Shown here: positions 10,815 to 23,000 of the stretch, piece by piece
Layout: each line of letters opens with the position of its first letter
Numbering within the stretch: the stretch's first letter is position 1
Source: Candidatus Delongbacteria bacterium
GTDB lineage: Bacteria > CAIWAD01
DNA length: 64,000 bases
Direction of reading: 5' to 3'
Assembly: GCA_041675285.1 (NCBI GenBank)
Contig: JBAYTZ010000004.1
Coordinates: forward strand, 124,001 to 188,000
Made by a program: the position numbers and the translations under genes
Notes under the pieces: model-generated
Database searches by the model: none
Told to the model about the DNA's origin: nothing
Seen by the model: only the letters and a program-made list of their open reading frames with translations

Positions 10815-13148
10815 TCAGTGGATCACGGCCAGCTTGCCCTCCGCGCTGCCGCCACTGGAGGTGACCAGCAGGAGGTAGACGCCGCTGGGCACGAACTCGC
10901 CGCCGCTGTCCCGGCCGTCCCAGCCGGCCTCGGCCTCCAGCAGGCTCAGGCTGCGCAGCCGGCGGCCGTTGGCGTCGTAGATGCTCAGGCGCGCGTCGTT
11001 GGCCAGGCCCTCGGGCAGGACGCGGGCGCGCCGTGTGCCGTCGGGGCGGAAGGGGTTGGGATACATGCGCACGGATCCTGCGGGACTCGTCCCGTAGTTC
11101 TGGGCGCCCTCGGCGTTGGCGAACAGACCCAGGCTGGTGGCGGCCCAGAGTTCGCCCGTGCGCGGATTCACGCGCAGTTTGTTCACCACCAGATCGTCCA
11201 CGCGGCGCAGGTAGTGATTCAGTTCGTCCACCACGGCGGGTTCGCGAAAGGTCCCGGATTCCGGCTCATAGACGTTCAGGCCCTCGGCGGAGCCCAGCCA
11301 GACGCGGCCGCGGCCGTCCACCTCCACGTCGCCCAGATCCTCGCTCAACAGGCCCTCGATAAACTGCACGCGGCTGAACTGGGCCGTCGAACCATAGAGG
11401 CCGCCCATGTAAAACCCGTCGCTCGTGCTGATCCAGAGATTGCCGTCCGGATCTGCCCGCAGTCCGCGGATGCTGCCCTTGGCCTCCAGCTCGAAATTCC
11501 AGACGGCATCCGCCAGCTGGTGCTCCTCCAAGCGCCACTCCCCGAGCCGGGTGACGGGCAGGCCGCGTGGGCTGAGTTGCAGCAGGCGCTTGTACTCGTC
11601 GCGGGATTCCTTGCCGGCCATGCCCGCCCAGACCAGACCATCCGGGGACGGCTCCAGGAAGTAGGGGAAGATCTGATCGAACTGGGCATAGAAGCGACGT
11701 TGGAGTGCCGTGCTGCTATCGGAGTACCAGCCGGCGGGCAACACCACCAGACAGGAATCGTCAATCGCCTGATGATTGATGATCCAGAGGTTGCCCGCCG
11801 CGTCCTCCTCCACGTCGCTCACCAGGCAGAAGGTCTCACTGGACCCCCCAAGAGTGCTTTGGTAGCCTGCCAACCGCTTGGCCGCAAGAGAATCGGCGTT
11901 AAAGGTGACCAGGCTGGAGTCGGCGGGCAGCAGGCGGCTGCAGCCCTTGCCCCAGCTGCCGAACCAGACGCCGCCGCGGCTGTCGCAGCAGACCGAGGTG
12001 GGGTAATTGGCGAAGACGCTGTAACCCAGTTGCCAGGGGCGCCAACCCGTCTCCGTCAATTGGAACAGACCGTTGCGCACCAGATCGGCGGAGACGCCCA
12101 CGGCCCACAGCTCGCCGTCCGCCGTGAAGTCCAGGTCCATGAACTGCTCGGCGCCGGGCACGTCCGGCGACCAGCTGCCCGCCAGCGCGCCGTCCACGAT
12201 GGCGGCCAGGCCGCCGGGCCGGGTGTCTGGCAGCAGCGTGGCCCAGAGGGTGTCGCCGCTGAAGGTCAGTGCGCCGGCCTGCTGCGGCAGGAGCACTTCG
12301 CGCCCGTCCCCGAACAGGACGCGGCTGCCGGAGCCCTCCGCCACGGCCACGGCCCAGCGCGTGTCGGCGGCGGCCAGGGCCAGCGGCGATTCCAGGTCGG
12401 TGCGCTCAGCCGTCCAGTCCCCCGTGGCGCCCAGCGAGCCCAGCCAGCCGCGGTTCTGGGAGCCGCGCAGCAGCGCGTAGATCCGCTCCGCGCCGGGGGC
12501 CAGCCAGGCGCGCTCCACCAGGGTCAAGGCTGCGGGCGTGGGCCGGGTGGTGAAGGAAGCGGGCAGGGCGGGATAGCCCTCGCCCACCGCAAGGCCCTCC
12601 TCGACCACGGCCACCAGGCGCGAGCCCAGCGGAGCGGCGGCCAGCACGGCGCTCTGGCTGCTGAAGGAACCCAGGTCGTGGAGGTTCCAGCGCACGAGGA
12701 ACTCGTCGCTCTCCGGCAGGAATTCGAAGCGTGTGACACCGATGCTGTGCGAGACCAGCACGCCGCCGTCGCCGCCCCACAGGTCGTTGATGGAGGAGAT
12801 GAGCGGGTGTTCGCGGAACTCCAGGAAGCCGCGGGATTCTACCTCGCCCTGCACGGAGCGCGCAGAGAGGCTGGCGTCCCGGCCCGCCCAGAACAGCGTG
12901 CCCGCGCCGTCCTGGCAGACGTCCGCCAGACTCACGGCCAGCAAGCCCTGGGGCAGCGAGAGGTGGCGCCACGTGCCGCCGGCCGGATCGAAGAGCGCGG
13001 CGCCCCGGGTGGAGGAGGTGGCCAGCAGGCCGTGGGCCTCCACCAGGCCTGTGGCGTAGGTGTAATCGACCACGTGCCGCCAGGCCGCGGGGGCCGATGC
13101 GGCCAAACCCAGTGACACGGAGAGTGCGAGCAGGCAGGCGCGGTTCAT
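10815..13148 (-). CDS. Exported beta-propeller protein with C-terminal type IX-like sorting domain
   Basis: 777 residues. A signal peptide (LLALSVSLGLAASAPA) precedes a long series of propeller-like blades of the two-component-regulator-propeller/PorZ kind: INDLWGGDGGVLVSHSIGVT, GGVWFGSWGKG, GNLWISTSDGFYMGGLYG, GRVWLGSAEGLNVYEPES and GELWAATSLGLFANAEG. The C-terminus has MYPNPFRPDG, then LSIYDANGRRLRSL and SGVYLLLVTSSGG, a typical sorting/FlgD-like domain for secretion across the outer membrane. The start is three bases after the ribH stop, so it is translated from the rib mRNA. It is probably secreted or surface-attached. Function unknown; no enzyme motif is visible. Confidence 0.85.
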   Translation of the reverse strand: MNRACLLALSVSLGLAASAPAAWRHVVDYTYATGLVEAHGLLATSSTRGAALFDPAGGTWRHLSLPQGLLAVSLADVCQDGAGTLFWAGRDASLSARSVQGEVESRGFLEFREHPLISSINDLWGGDGGVLVSHSIGVTRFEFLPESDEFLVRWNLHDLGSFSSQSAVLAAAPLGSRLVAVVEEGLAVGEGYPALPASFTTRPTPAALTLVERAWLAPGAERIYALLRGSQNRGWLGSLGATGDWTAERTDLESPLALAAADTRWAVAVAEGSGSRVLFGDGREVLLPQQAGALTFSGDTLWATLLPDTRPGGLAAIVDGALAGSWSPDVPGAEQFMDLDFTADGELWAVGVSADLVRNGLFQLTETGWRPWQLGYSVFANYPTSVCCDSRGGVWFGSWGKGCSRLLPADSSLVTFNADSLAAKRLAGYQSTLGGSSETFCLVSDVEEDAAGNLWIINHQAIDDSCLVVLPAGWYSDSSTALQRRFYAQFDQIFPYFLEPSPDGLVWAGMAGKESRDEYKRLLQLSPRGLPVTRLGEWRLEEHQLADAVWNFELEAKGSIRGLRADPDGNLWISTSDGFYMGGLYGSTAQFSRVQFIEGLLSEDLGDVEVDGRGRVWLGSAEGLNVYEPESGTFREPAVVDELNHYLRRVDDLVVNKLRVNPRTGELWAATSLGLFANAEGAQNYGTSPAGSVRMYPNPFRPDGTRRARVLPEGLANDARLSIYDANGRRLRSLSLLEAEAGWDGRDSGGEFVPSGVYLLLVTSSGGSAEGKLAVIH

Positions 13149-13151
13149 GGC

Positions 13152-13616
13152 TCAGCCCAGCTGTTTGTGCAGGTCGGCCATTTCGATGGCGCTGAGCGCG
13201 GCGTCCCAGCCTTTGTTGCCGGCCTTGGTGCCGGCGCGCTCCACGGCCTGCTCGATGGTGTCGGTGGTCAGGATGCCGTTGGCCACGGGCAGGCGCTTCT
13301 CCAGCATGACCTGCGCGATGCCCTTGGCGGACTCGGAGGCGATCACATCGAAGTGCGGCGTGGCCCCGCGGATCACGGCGCCCAGGCAGATGATGGCGTC
13401 CAGCTGGCCCTTGTCCGCCAGCAGCGCGGCGGCGAGGGGAATCTCGAAGGCGCCGGGCACACGCACCACGGTGACGGACGCACGGTCGCCGCCGTGGCGC
13501 TCGATGCAGTCCAGCGCGCCCTCCAGCAGGCGTCCGCCGATCAGGTCGTTGAAGCGGCCCAGCACGATGGCGAAGCGGCGACCGGCCGCCTGCAGCTGCC
13601 CGTTGTATTCCTTCAT
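13152..13616 (-). CDS. ribH: 6,7-dimethyl-8-ribityllumazine synthase
   Basis: 154 residues from ATG 13616, which has a CAGGAGTG Shine-Dalgarno. It condenses 5-amino-6-ribitylamino-uracil with dihydroxybutanone phosphate, the penultimate step of riboflavin synthesis. Family motifs are clear: FNDLIGGRLLEGALDC near the N-terminus, VRVPGAFEIPLAAALL (substrate loop), CLGAVIRGATPHFDVI with the catalytic His, and NGILTTDTIEQAVERAG. The C-terminus (KGWDAALSAIEMADL) is also conserved. It assembles as a pentamer or icosahedral capsid in relatives. Fourth rib gene of the operon, 65 bases after ribBA; the next gene begins three bases after its stop. Confidence 0.97.
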   Translation of the reverse strand: MKEYNGQLQAAGRRFAIVLGRFNDLIGGRLLEGALDCIERHGGDRASVTVVRVPGAFEIPLAAALLADKGQLDAIICLGAVIRGATPHFDVIASESAKGIAQVMLEKRLPVANGILTTDTIEQAVERAGTKAGNKGWDAALSAIEMADLHKQLG

Positions 13617-13681
13617 GGCTCCACTCCTGTTCTTGCAGGCCATTGTAACACTGATATCGATGCGACGCGGGCCGACAGGGG

Positions 13682-14887
<1,206 letters not shown>

Positions 14888-14893
14888 GGTTCC

Positions 14894-15553
14894 TCAACTC
14901 TGCAGGAGATCCAGCAGCCGCTGGCCGGAGTCCGCGCCGGGTAAGGCGCCTCCGTGCCGGAGCAGCTGCTCCAGGTATTTGGCCAGACAATCGAATTCAA
15001 TGTTCAGCGCATCGCCGGGCCGGCGCGTGCCCAGCGTGGTGTGCGCCAGCGTGTAGGGGATCAACGCCACGCCGAAGTGCGCCTCCGCGCCCTCCTGCCG
15101 GGCCTCGCGGGCCAGGGTCAGGCTGACACCGTCCAGGCTGACGGAGCCCGTGCGGGCCAGGTAGCGCAGGAACTCGGCGGGCACGGCCAGCTCCAGTTCC
15201 GCTCCCAGGGCCGTGCGACGCAGGCGGACCACCCGGCCCGTGCAGTCCACGTGGCCCTGGACCAGGTGGCCGCCCAGCCGCGTCTGCAGCGTCAGGGCGC
15301 GCTCCAGGTGCAGCTCGGCGCCGGGCGCCAGGCCGCCCAGCGTGGTCTTGGAGAGGGTCTCGGCCACGGCTTGCAGTTCCACCACGGGCGCCTGGACATC
15401 CGTCGCCGTGAGACAGACCCCGTTCACCAGCAGGCTGTCCTCGGGCTTGAGATCCTCCAGCACCCGGGCGCAGCGCACGCGCAGCCGGCGGCCGTCGCCG
15501 TCGGGGCGCATGGACTCCAGCCGGCCCAGTTCTTCCACGATGCCCGTGAACAT
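14894..15553 (-). CDS. ribE: Riboflavin synthase, alpha subunit
   Basis: 219 residues from ATG 15553. The characteristic start MFTGIVEELG opens the first lumazine-binding barrel, with SLLVNGVCLTAT in it. The second barrel begins LGGHLVQGHVDCTGRV and has SVSLDGVSLTL. Two tandem lumazine-binding domains define the enzyme that dismutates two dimethyl-ribityllumazines to riboflavin. The C-terminus (NIEFDCLAKYLEQLL) is the trimerisation helix. It begins one base after the ribD stop, so the two are probably translationally coupled. Confidence 0.97.
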   Translation of the reverse strand: MFTGIVEELGRLESMRPDGDGRRLRVRCARVLEDLKPEDSLLVNGVCLTATDVQAPVVELQAVAETLSKTTLGGLAPGAELHLERALTLQTRLGGHLVQGHVDCTGRVVRLRRTALGAELELAVPAEFLRYLARTGSVSLDGVSLTLAREARQEGAEAHFGVALIPYTLAHTTLGTRRPGDALNIEFDCLAKYLEQLLRHGGALPGADSGQRLLDLLQS

Positions 15554-15554
15554 C

Positions 15555-16661
15555 TCAGGCCTCCCCGGCGGCGGGTCGCCACCAATGCCAGGAATCCACG
15601 CCCACCTGCTGCTGGGCACGCAGCCGCCAACCCGCCGGGTCAAAGGCCGGCGCGGCGCCCGTGACGGGGGACAACCCCCGGCCCAGCAGGCAGGGCGCGG
15701 TGATGATCAGCAGTTCGTCCGCCAGCCGCGCGCCCAGAAACGCGGCGTGGACGGCGGCGCCGCCCTCCACCAGCAGGCTGTCCACGCCCAGGGCGGGCAG
15801 CTGCGCCAGGACCCAGTCCAGCGGCGGACGAAGCGCGTCGCCGTGACACAGCACGCGCACGCCTGCCTCTTCCAGCCGCTGCCGGCGCAGCTGGGGAGCG
15901 CCGCGGCCGCAGGCCACCAGCACGGGCTGCCGCCGGGCCGTGCGCACCAGTTGCGAGTCCAGCGGCAGGCGGGCCGTGGAGTCCAGCACCACGCGCAAGG
16001 GGGCCACGCCCGGCTCGTCGCGCAAATCCAGCCCGGGGTCGTCCGCCAGGACCGTACCCACGCCCACGAGAATGCCGCCGTGCCGGGCGCGCAGACGGGC
16101 GGTTTCCCGTCGGCTCTCGGCGCCGCTAAGCGTCGTGGGCCGGCCGGCCTCGGCCGTGATGCGGCCGTCCAGGCTCTGGGCCCACTTGAGGGTCAGCCAG
16201 GGCCGGCCCAGCCGCATGTGGGTGAGGAAGCCGCGATTGAGGGTCCGGGCCTGTTCCTGGAGCAGGCCGCAGGCCACGCTCAGGCCCGCCGCGCTCAAGC
16301 GGACCAGGCCCTGGCCGGCCACCCGCGGGTTGGGATCCTCCATGGCCACGGTCACCCGGGCGATGCCGGATCGCAGGATCAGTTCCGTGCAGGGGGGCGT
16401 GCGTCCGGTGTGGCAGCAGGGTTCCAGGCTGACCAGCAGGTGGGCCCCCGTGGTGGCGGAGAGCGGCAGGCCGCGCAGGCAGTCCGCCTCGGCGTGGGGA
16501 CCGCCCAGCCGGCGGTGCCAGCCCTCGGCCAGTCGGCGGCCGTCCTTCACCAGCACGGCGCCCACCAGCGGATTGGGCGCCACGGCGCCGCGCCCCAGCT
16601 CGGCCAGGGCCAGGGCGCGCTGCATCCAGCCACGATCGATCGCGGACCACGAGGGCTTCAT
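15555..16661 (-). CDS. ribD: Bifunctional diaminohydroxyphosphoribosylaminopyrimidine deaminase / 5-amino-6-(5-phosphoribosylamino)uracil reductase
   Basis: 368 residues from ATG 16661, preceded by GGAAG. The deaminase half has PNPLVGAVLVKDGRRLAEG, the catalytic GPHAEADCL and the zinc-binding PCCHTGRTPPC. The reductase half begins around PWLTLKWAQSLDGRI, with GVGTVLADDPGLDLRD and the C-terminal SLLVEGGAAVHAAFLG that binds NADPH. First gene of the rib operon, directly under the FMN riboswitch. The 107-base leader between riboswitch and ATG is C-rich and G-poor close to the start codon, so Rho-dependent control is possible (inference). Confidence 0.97.
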   Translation of the reverse strand: MKPSWSAIDRGWMQRALALAELGRGAVAPNPLVGAVLVKDGRRLAEGWHRRLGGPHAEADCLRGLPLSATTGAHLLVSLEPCCHTGRTPPCTELILRSGIARVTVAMEDPNPRVAGQGLVRLSAAGLSVACGLLQEQARTLNRGFLTHMRLGRPWLTLKWAQSLDGRITAEAGRPTTLSGAESRRETARLRARHGGILVGVGTVLADDPGLDLRDEPGVAPLRVVLDSTARLPLDSQLVRTARRQPVLVACGRGAPQLRRQRLEEAGVRVLCHGDALRPPLDWVLAQLPALGVDSLLVEGGAAVHAAFLGARLADELLIITAPCLLGRGLSPVTGAAPAFDPAGWRLRAQQQVGVDSWHWWRPAAGEA

Positions 16662-16768
16662 GCGCTTCCAGTTGCTGGGGGGCGGGGGGATTGGGGACGG
16701 CAGACGTGGCTCCAGCGACCGGCCGCCGCGGAGCGGGGACGGTTCTCTGGTTGCTAGAAGTCTGACAT

Positions 16769-16907
16769 CGCTTCTCTCCCATCCGGGCTCTAACCGTCGG
16801 CGTCCGGATTCCACGGACTCGGCCTGCACGGACACGATCCATCGTGTCCCTACAGGTTCGCGGGCTGTCACCGCCGGCTGGGACTTCCACCCAACCCCGA
16901 GAAACGA
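16769..16907 (-). promoter_or_regulatory. FMN riboswitch (RFN element) upstream of ribD
   Basis: Read on the minus strand the conserved RFN blocks occur in order: TCTCGGGG, GGGTGGAAGTCCC, GCCGGCGGT, GCCCGCGA, then a variable stem, GTCCGTGGAATCCGGAC, GCCGACGGTTAGAGC and CCGGATGGGAGAGAA. The outer P1 stem pairs TTCTC with GAGAA. The variable stem is long and contains the palindrome GGACACGATGGATCGTGTCC. FMN binding in this class lowers expression of riboflavin genes. No intrinsic terminator with a T-run is visible before ribD, so control may be at translation or through Rho. Confidence 0.96.
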
Positions 16908-16925
16908 CCATTCATTCCGGCGGGC

Positions 16926-16954
16926 AAGATAGGCTCGCGCCGTGGATTCGCCAA
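16926..16954 (-). promoter_or_regulatory. Sigma70-type promoter of the rib operon
   Basis: Minus strand: TTGGCG (16949-16954), exactly 17 bases, TATCTT (16926-16931). The predicted transcription start falls about a dozen bases before the first stem of the FMN riboswitch, which is the right geometry. Confidence 0.7.
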
Positions 16955-17013
16955 GCTGGCGGCCTCGCATGAGCGGCGGGGCCGTCCATGTGAAAGGGAT
17001 CGCCCGGACGACG

Positions 17014-17039
17014 CGACCCCCGACGCGGGCCGGGGGTCG
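17014..17039. terminator. GC-rich hairpin after the sensor kinase gene
   Basis: CGACCCCC and GGGGGTCG form a strong stem around a GC-rich loop, 28 bases beyond the kinase stop. There is no good T-run on the kinase side, so its role as a terminator is uncertain. Confidence 0.4.
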
Positions 17040-17066
17040 AAGAATTTCTAGTGCACAGCGGAAGGC

Positions 17067-20000
17067 TCAGCCCGTGGGCTCGTCCAGCACCTCGCGCACC
17101 TTGCGCGCCAACTCCGCGGCGGCGAAGGGCTTGTTGAGGAAGGGTGCGCGCGCCAGGTCGAGGCCGTAGCGGCCCATGGAGTCATCCGTGTAGCCGCTCA
17201 TGAAGAGCACGCGCAGGCCGGGATCCAGTTCGCGCAGTTTGCCCGCCAGGGCCGGGCCGCCCAGTTGGGGCATCACCACGTCGCTCAGCAGCAGGTCCAC
17301 GCGCTCGTGGGAGTCCCGCATCCAGGCCAGCGCCGCCTCGCCGCTGGAGAAGTCCTGCACCTGGTAGCCCAGTCCCTTGAGGATCCGCTGGGCCACGGCA
17401 CGCACCGCCTCCTCGTCCTCCACCAGCAGGATCCGTTCCCCGCCGCCCCGCCTGATCGACGCCAGGTCGTCGCCCGGGCGCGCGTCCCCGTCCACGTCGG
17501 CGCGCGGCAGGTAGACGCGGAAGGTGGTCCCCACGCCCGGCTGGCTGCTCACGTCGAGGAAGCCGTTGCTCTGTTGGATGATGCCCAGCACCGTGGCCAG
17601 GCCCAATCCCGTGCCCTTGCCCTGTTCCTTGGTGGTGAAGAAGGGTTCGAAGATGTGGGAGACCAGCTCGGGGCCCATGCCGCAGCCGCAGTCCTGGACC
17701 TCGAGAACCACGAACTCGCCGGGCCGGTGATCGGGCTTCAGGCGGCAGTCCTGCTCGGTCAGACTTACCTGCCGGATCTCGAGGACCAGCCGTCCGCCCT
17801 GGGGCATGGCGTCCCGGGCGTTCACGCACAGGTTGATCACCACCTGCTCGATCTGACCGGGATCCACGCGCACGCTGGGCTGGCCCGGCGGCAGGATGGT
17901 GGCGAGCACCACGTCCTCGCCCAGCAGCCGGCGCAGCATTTTCTCCAGCCCGCGCACCACGCCGCCCAGATTGATCAGCCGCGGCTGCAGGACCTGCTTG
18001 CGGCTGAAGGCCAGCAGCTGCCGTGTCAGGGCCGCCGCGCGCTCGCCGGCGTCGCGGATGTCCACCAGCAGGGCGCGGTTGGGGTCGTCCGCGGCCAGGG
18101 AGGATTGCAGCATCTCGCTGTAGCCGTTGATGACCGTCAGCAGGTTGTTGAAGTCATGGGCCACGCCGCCGGCCAGCTGGCCCACGGCCTCCATCTTCTG
18201 GGACTGCCGCAGCTGGTCCTCGAGCTTGACCCGCTCCGTGATGTCCGACCAGACGCCCACCACTTCCTTCACCTGGCCCGACTCGTCGCGCAGCAGGCGC
18301 TTCTCGTCGCGGACCCACAGGTAGTGGCCGTCCTTGTGGCGCAGCCGGTGCTCGATCACCTGCAGGTCACGGTCACCCATCTCGTGCTTGGCCTCCCGCA
18401 CGCGCGGCAGGTCGTCGGGATGGACGTGCTCCTCCCACCAATCGCCCTGGGTCTCCTGGGCCTGGCAGCCGATCACCTGCTGGATGTTCTCGCTGACCCA
18501 GGTGGGCACGAAGCCCCGGGGCGTGCGCCGCAGGATGTAGGAAACCGAGGGACTGGTGGTGACCACGTGCTTCAGTTCCTCTTGCGCCAGGTGGCGCACG
18601 AGGTGTTGGCCCACCTGGCGTCCGATGCCCATCAGCACGTCAAAGCGGACCGGATCAGCGCCCAGCGGCGCGCGGCTGAGAACCTCCAGCGCGCCGATGA
18701 TCTCGCCCGCGTGCTGGATGGGCACGCAGAGCGCGCCGTTCAGGCCGGCGAGGGACAGTGCGCTGCGCGTGCATGCGGCCCGCAGGGCCTCCTCGTTCAG
18801 CGCCAGGGGTTCCCCCGCGCCCCAGACCTGACCGGGCAGGTCCGCGCCCTTTGCCAGGCTCATGTCCCCGGTCTGCTCCGCCAGCCCGGCCGCGCCGCCG
18901 TCAGGGCTGCTCCACACGGCCAGGGGGATGAGCCGGTCGGAGAGGCGGTCCAGGCTCCAGAGCGCGCCGAACTCGAATTCCTCGGCCAGGCAAATGGTCT
19001 CCAGGATGCGTCGCGCTGTCTCCTCGAGGACGGCCGTCTCGGCCAGCACTTGGCTCACGGTGGCCTGCATGGCCGTGCGGCGTTCCGCCTCGGCGCGTGC
19101 CGTCACGTCCCGATCCACTCCGCGATATCCCAGCAGCAGTCCGTCCTGGGTCAGGATGGGCATGCCGCTGGACTCCAGCACCACCCGGTGGCCATCGCGA
19201 TGAATGGCCGTGTTGATCAGCCCGCTGAAGGACCTTCGCTGCTGGATGATGGCCTGGAACTCCGCCTGCACGCGGGCGGACTCCGCGGGTTCCATGAAGT
19301 CGTAAGGCGTGTGCCCGACGACCTCCTCGGCGTGGCGGCCGAGGATGTCCAGCGACTTGGGGCTGACGTAGGTGTAGATGCCCTGGGCGTCCACTTCCCA
19401 GATCCAGTCGTAGGTGGTCTCCACCAGGTTACGGTAGCGGACTTCGCTGCGCTTGAGGGCCTGCTCGGCCTGCACGCGGGCCGAGATGTTCTGCACCATG
19501 CCCACGATCCGCACCGGCCGGCCGGCCGGCGCGTTGCCCGCACGAATCACCTGGGAATAGGTGGCCAGCCAGTGCACGCGCAGTTCGTCCAGGCAGATGC
19601 GGAACTCCAGCGAATGGCTGCGGTCGTCGCACTCGGCGACCATCCGGGAGAGGGTGGACTGGACTTTGTCCCGGTCCGCGGGATGAACGCGCTCGAGGAA
19701 ATCCTCCTGGCTGTAGCAGTTGTGGGACAGTCCCAAATGGTGGCTGGCGCGGGGATCCAGGCGAAGCTCCTTTGTCGCCAGGTCCAGCGACCAGGAGCCC
19801 AACTCGGCGGCCTCCAGCGCCTGGTTCAGGCGCTCGCTGCTCTCCAGCAAGGCTCGTTCGCGCTGACGGCGCTCCAGGGCCGAGGAGATCAGGTTGGCGA
19901 CCGCGCTTAGCACGTGCTGTTCCTCAGCCGACCACTCCCGCACCGCGTGGAGGGTGTCGAAACTCACGAAGCCGCGCAGCTCGCCCTGCCAGGAGAGCGG

Positions 20001-23000
20001 CAGCATCAACAGGGAGCGGGTGCCCGCCAGGGAGGCCCAGATGCGTTCCACAAGGTCCGCGCGCGGCAGCTCCTCCAGGTCCGTCACCAGCACGGACTCG
20101 CCGCGCGTCAGGGCCTCGTCCCAATGAAGCGAGCCGGCGCGCGGGATCCGCTGCAAATGGCTGAAGCGGGGTTCGATCCCCGCATCGCACCACTCCTGCG
20201 TGCAGGTGTAGGCCGCTCCGCTGGAGTCCAGCTGGAAGACGTAGCTCCGATCCACTCCCAGTTTTCCGGCCACGGCGCCGAGGGTCTCCTGGACGGCGTC
20301 ATCCAATTGCTCGAGAGGCAGCGCCAGGAAGCGCGCCGAGGTCTCCGCGATCAGGGCCAGCAGTTCCATGCGGCGCTGGAGGGCCAGGCCGCTCTGCCAG
20401 CGCTGGGTGATGTCGGCGAAGACACAGGCGAACTGGCCCGGCGCGGGCCGGTAGGCCATCACCTCGAAGTGCTTGCCCAGGTCGGCGCTGTAGTTCTCGA
20501 AGTACTCGGGCACGCCGGTGAGCGCCACGCGGCCGTAGACCTCGATCCAGCTGGCTTCCACGCCGGGCAGCGTCTCCTGGGCCGTGCGCCCCACGATGGC
20601 CTCCGCCTGCAGGCCGGTCATCCGCTCGAAGGCCGGATTGATGGCCAGGAAGCGATAATCGATGGGGCGACCCGCCCCGTCCAGGATGATCTCGTGCAGG
20701 GCGAAGCCGTCCAGCATCTCGCGGAACAGGGTCTGGTAGCTCTCCTCGGCCTTGCGGCGCTCGGTGACGTCGGCCAGGTTGCCCACGACCTTGACGATTC
20801 GGCCGTCCCGCCAGACCGCCTCGGCCGTCGTCCGGACCCACTTGGGCGTGCCGCGGGTCGACGTGAAGGGCAGCTCGAGGTCGTAGGCCTCGCCTGTGCG
20901 AGCGCAGCGCTCGAAGGCCTCGCGCACGATGGGCCGGTCCTCCGGCCGGTAGCAGCTGAGACTGACCGACACCAGCTGGTCGACCTGGCGGCAGGGCTGG
21001 ACGGGTTCCTGCTCGTGGATGCGGAAGGTCTCCTCCGTCCAGGACATCGTCCCCTGGATCAGGTCCCACTCCCAGCCGCCCACCTTGCTCAACCGCTGGG
21101 CGTCATTCAACAGGCGCTCGCGCTGCCGCAGCGCCGCCTCGGCCTCCAGCCGCTCCAGTTCCGCCGCCGCCCGCACGGCCACCAGGCGCAGCACGGCCTC
21201 GGCGGAGCGGGGATTGGTCAGCGGGCGGCGGCCGACCAGCACGATGAGACCGCTGGGGGTCTGGCTGTGCCCGGTCAGCGCGATGCCCAGATAACTCTCG
21301 GCGCCCAGCGAGCAGAGGTGGGCGTTCCCGGGACAATGGGCCGCCACGCCGGAGGGCAGGCAGAGCAGGGAATCCCGCACCACCTGCTCGCACAGCGTGT
21401 CCCGCAATTCGTAGGAGAATCCCTCCTGGAGAGCGCCGTCGCCCCAGGCGGCGAGCGTGTGCGCCGTCCGGCCGTCGGGATCCAGCTGATCGATGCTGAC
21501 GTGGTCGACGGACAGCTTGTCGGCCAGGAAGCTCGCCAGGGAGCGGAAGAAGTCGACGCCATCGGAGCCCGAACTCTGGGCCAGAAAGGCCTGTACCTCT
21601 TCCAGGCGCCGCCGCTCGGTGATGTTCTCGTGCGCCACGACCACGGAGCCATGGGAGCCTTGCAGCGGCAGCACGCGCAACAGGAACCAGCGCTCCTGGC
21701 CGGGGGCGTTGCAGCCGTACTCCAGTTCGAAGGAGGCCGCCCGTCCGTGGATCACGTCCTGGATGCCTTCGAAGGCCAGCCGGGCCTGGGGCTGGGTCTC
21801 ATCGCCGCAGGCCTGGAGGCAGACGTCCAGATAGTTCGCGCCCACCAGCAGGCTGGTGTGGTCCAGGCCGCCGTTGTCGCGGGCGAAGTTCCGCCAGGCG
21901 TCGTTGACCTCCAGGATGACACCCGCCTGGTCCAGCACGGCGATGTGCGCCGAGAGGGAATTGAGCACGCCGTGGGCGAAGCGCTCGCTCTCCTGCAGCG
22001 CGCGTTCCGCCTGGCGGATGGCCGTGATGTCGGTGAACAGGCCGAAGGAGCCCTTGTAGCGCCCGTCCGGATGCAACAGGGCCGTGGCCTCCACCTTGCA
22101 GATGCAGGTCGCGCCGTGCTTGGGTTTGAGGCGGATTTCATAGGACCCCCCCCGTCCGGCCCTGCGCTCTTCGGTGCGGCCGTGATACGCGGGCAGGTCC
22201 TCCTCGTGGATCAGGAAGTCGGCGGGCCGGCCGACCAGTTCGGCCTCGTGATAGCCCAGCATGCGGCACATGGCGGGATTGAGGAAGACCGTGCGGTGCT
22301 GGTCGTCCAGGGACCAGATGCCCTCGTTGGCGGATTCCACGATGTGCTGGTAGCTCGCCCGGCTCTGGTCCAGCTGGGACTCCGCCCGCTTGCGGGCCAC
22401 GATGTCCGCAGCCAGGCCCGCCAGCTCCTGGACCAGCCGGACGTCCTCGTCGTCGTAGTCCGCGGGTTTGTTGCCCACGCCGATGACGGCGGTCACCAGA
22501 CCCTCCCGGACGATGGGCACGGTCAGCTCCCGGTGCACCGGGGCGTGGCCTTGGGGCATGCCCTTGCGATGGGCCAGGCTGGCGTAGTCGTTGTGCACGA
22601 TGGGCTGGCGGGCGTGCACGCAATCCACCCAGACGCCGGCCTGGCTGATGGGGTAGTGGTCGCCCTTGCCCTGGGCCGAGCACATGTTGAGCAGGGTGTT
22701 GCTGGACCAGGCCGTCAGGGTGAGATGCTCCTGGTCCTCGTCCACGAAGTGGAAGAAGCCGATGCTGCTGCCCGTGAGGGCCTCGGCCTCGTTGAGGGCC
22801 ACCTGCATCAGATCGTCCACGGGCAGGTGCCCGGCTTGCTCGGAGATGCGCAGCCGGGCCCGGAGGACCGCGTCGCTGTGCTTGCGGCGCGTGATGTCGC
22901 GCAGGAAGATGAACAGGCGATCCTCGGCGCTGGACCAGTGGCTGCAGGTCACCTCGACGGGCCAGATGACGCCGTGGCGGTCCCGATGCCCCGCTTCGAA

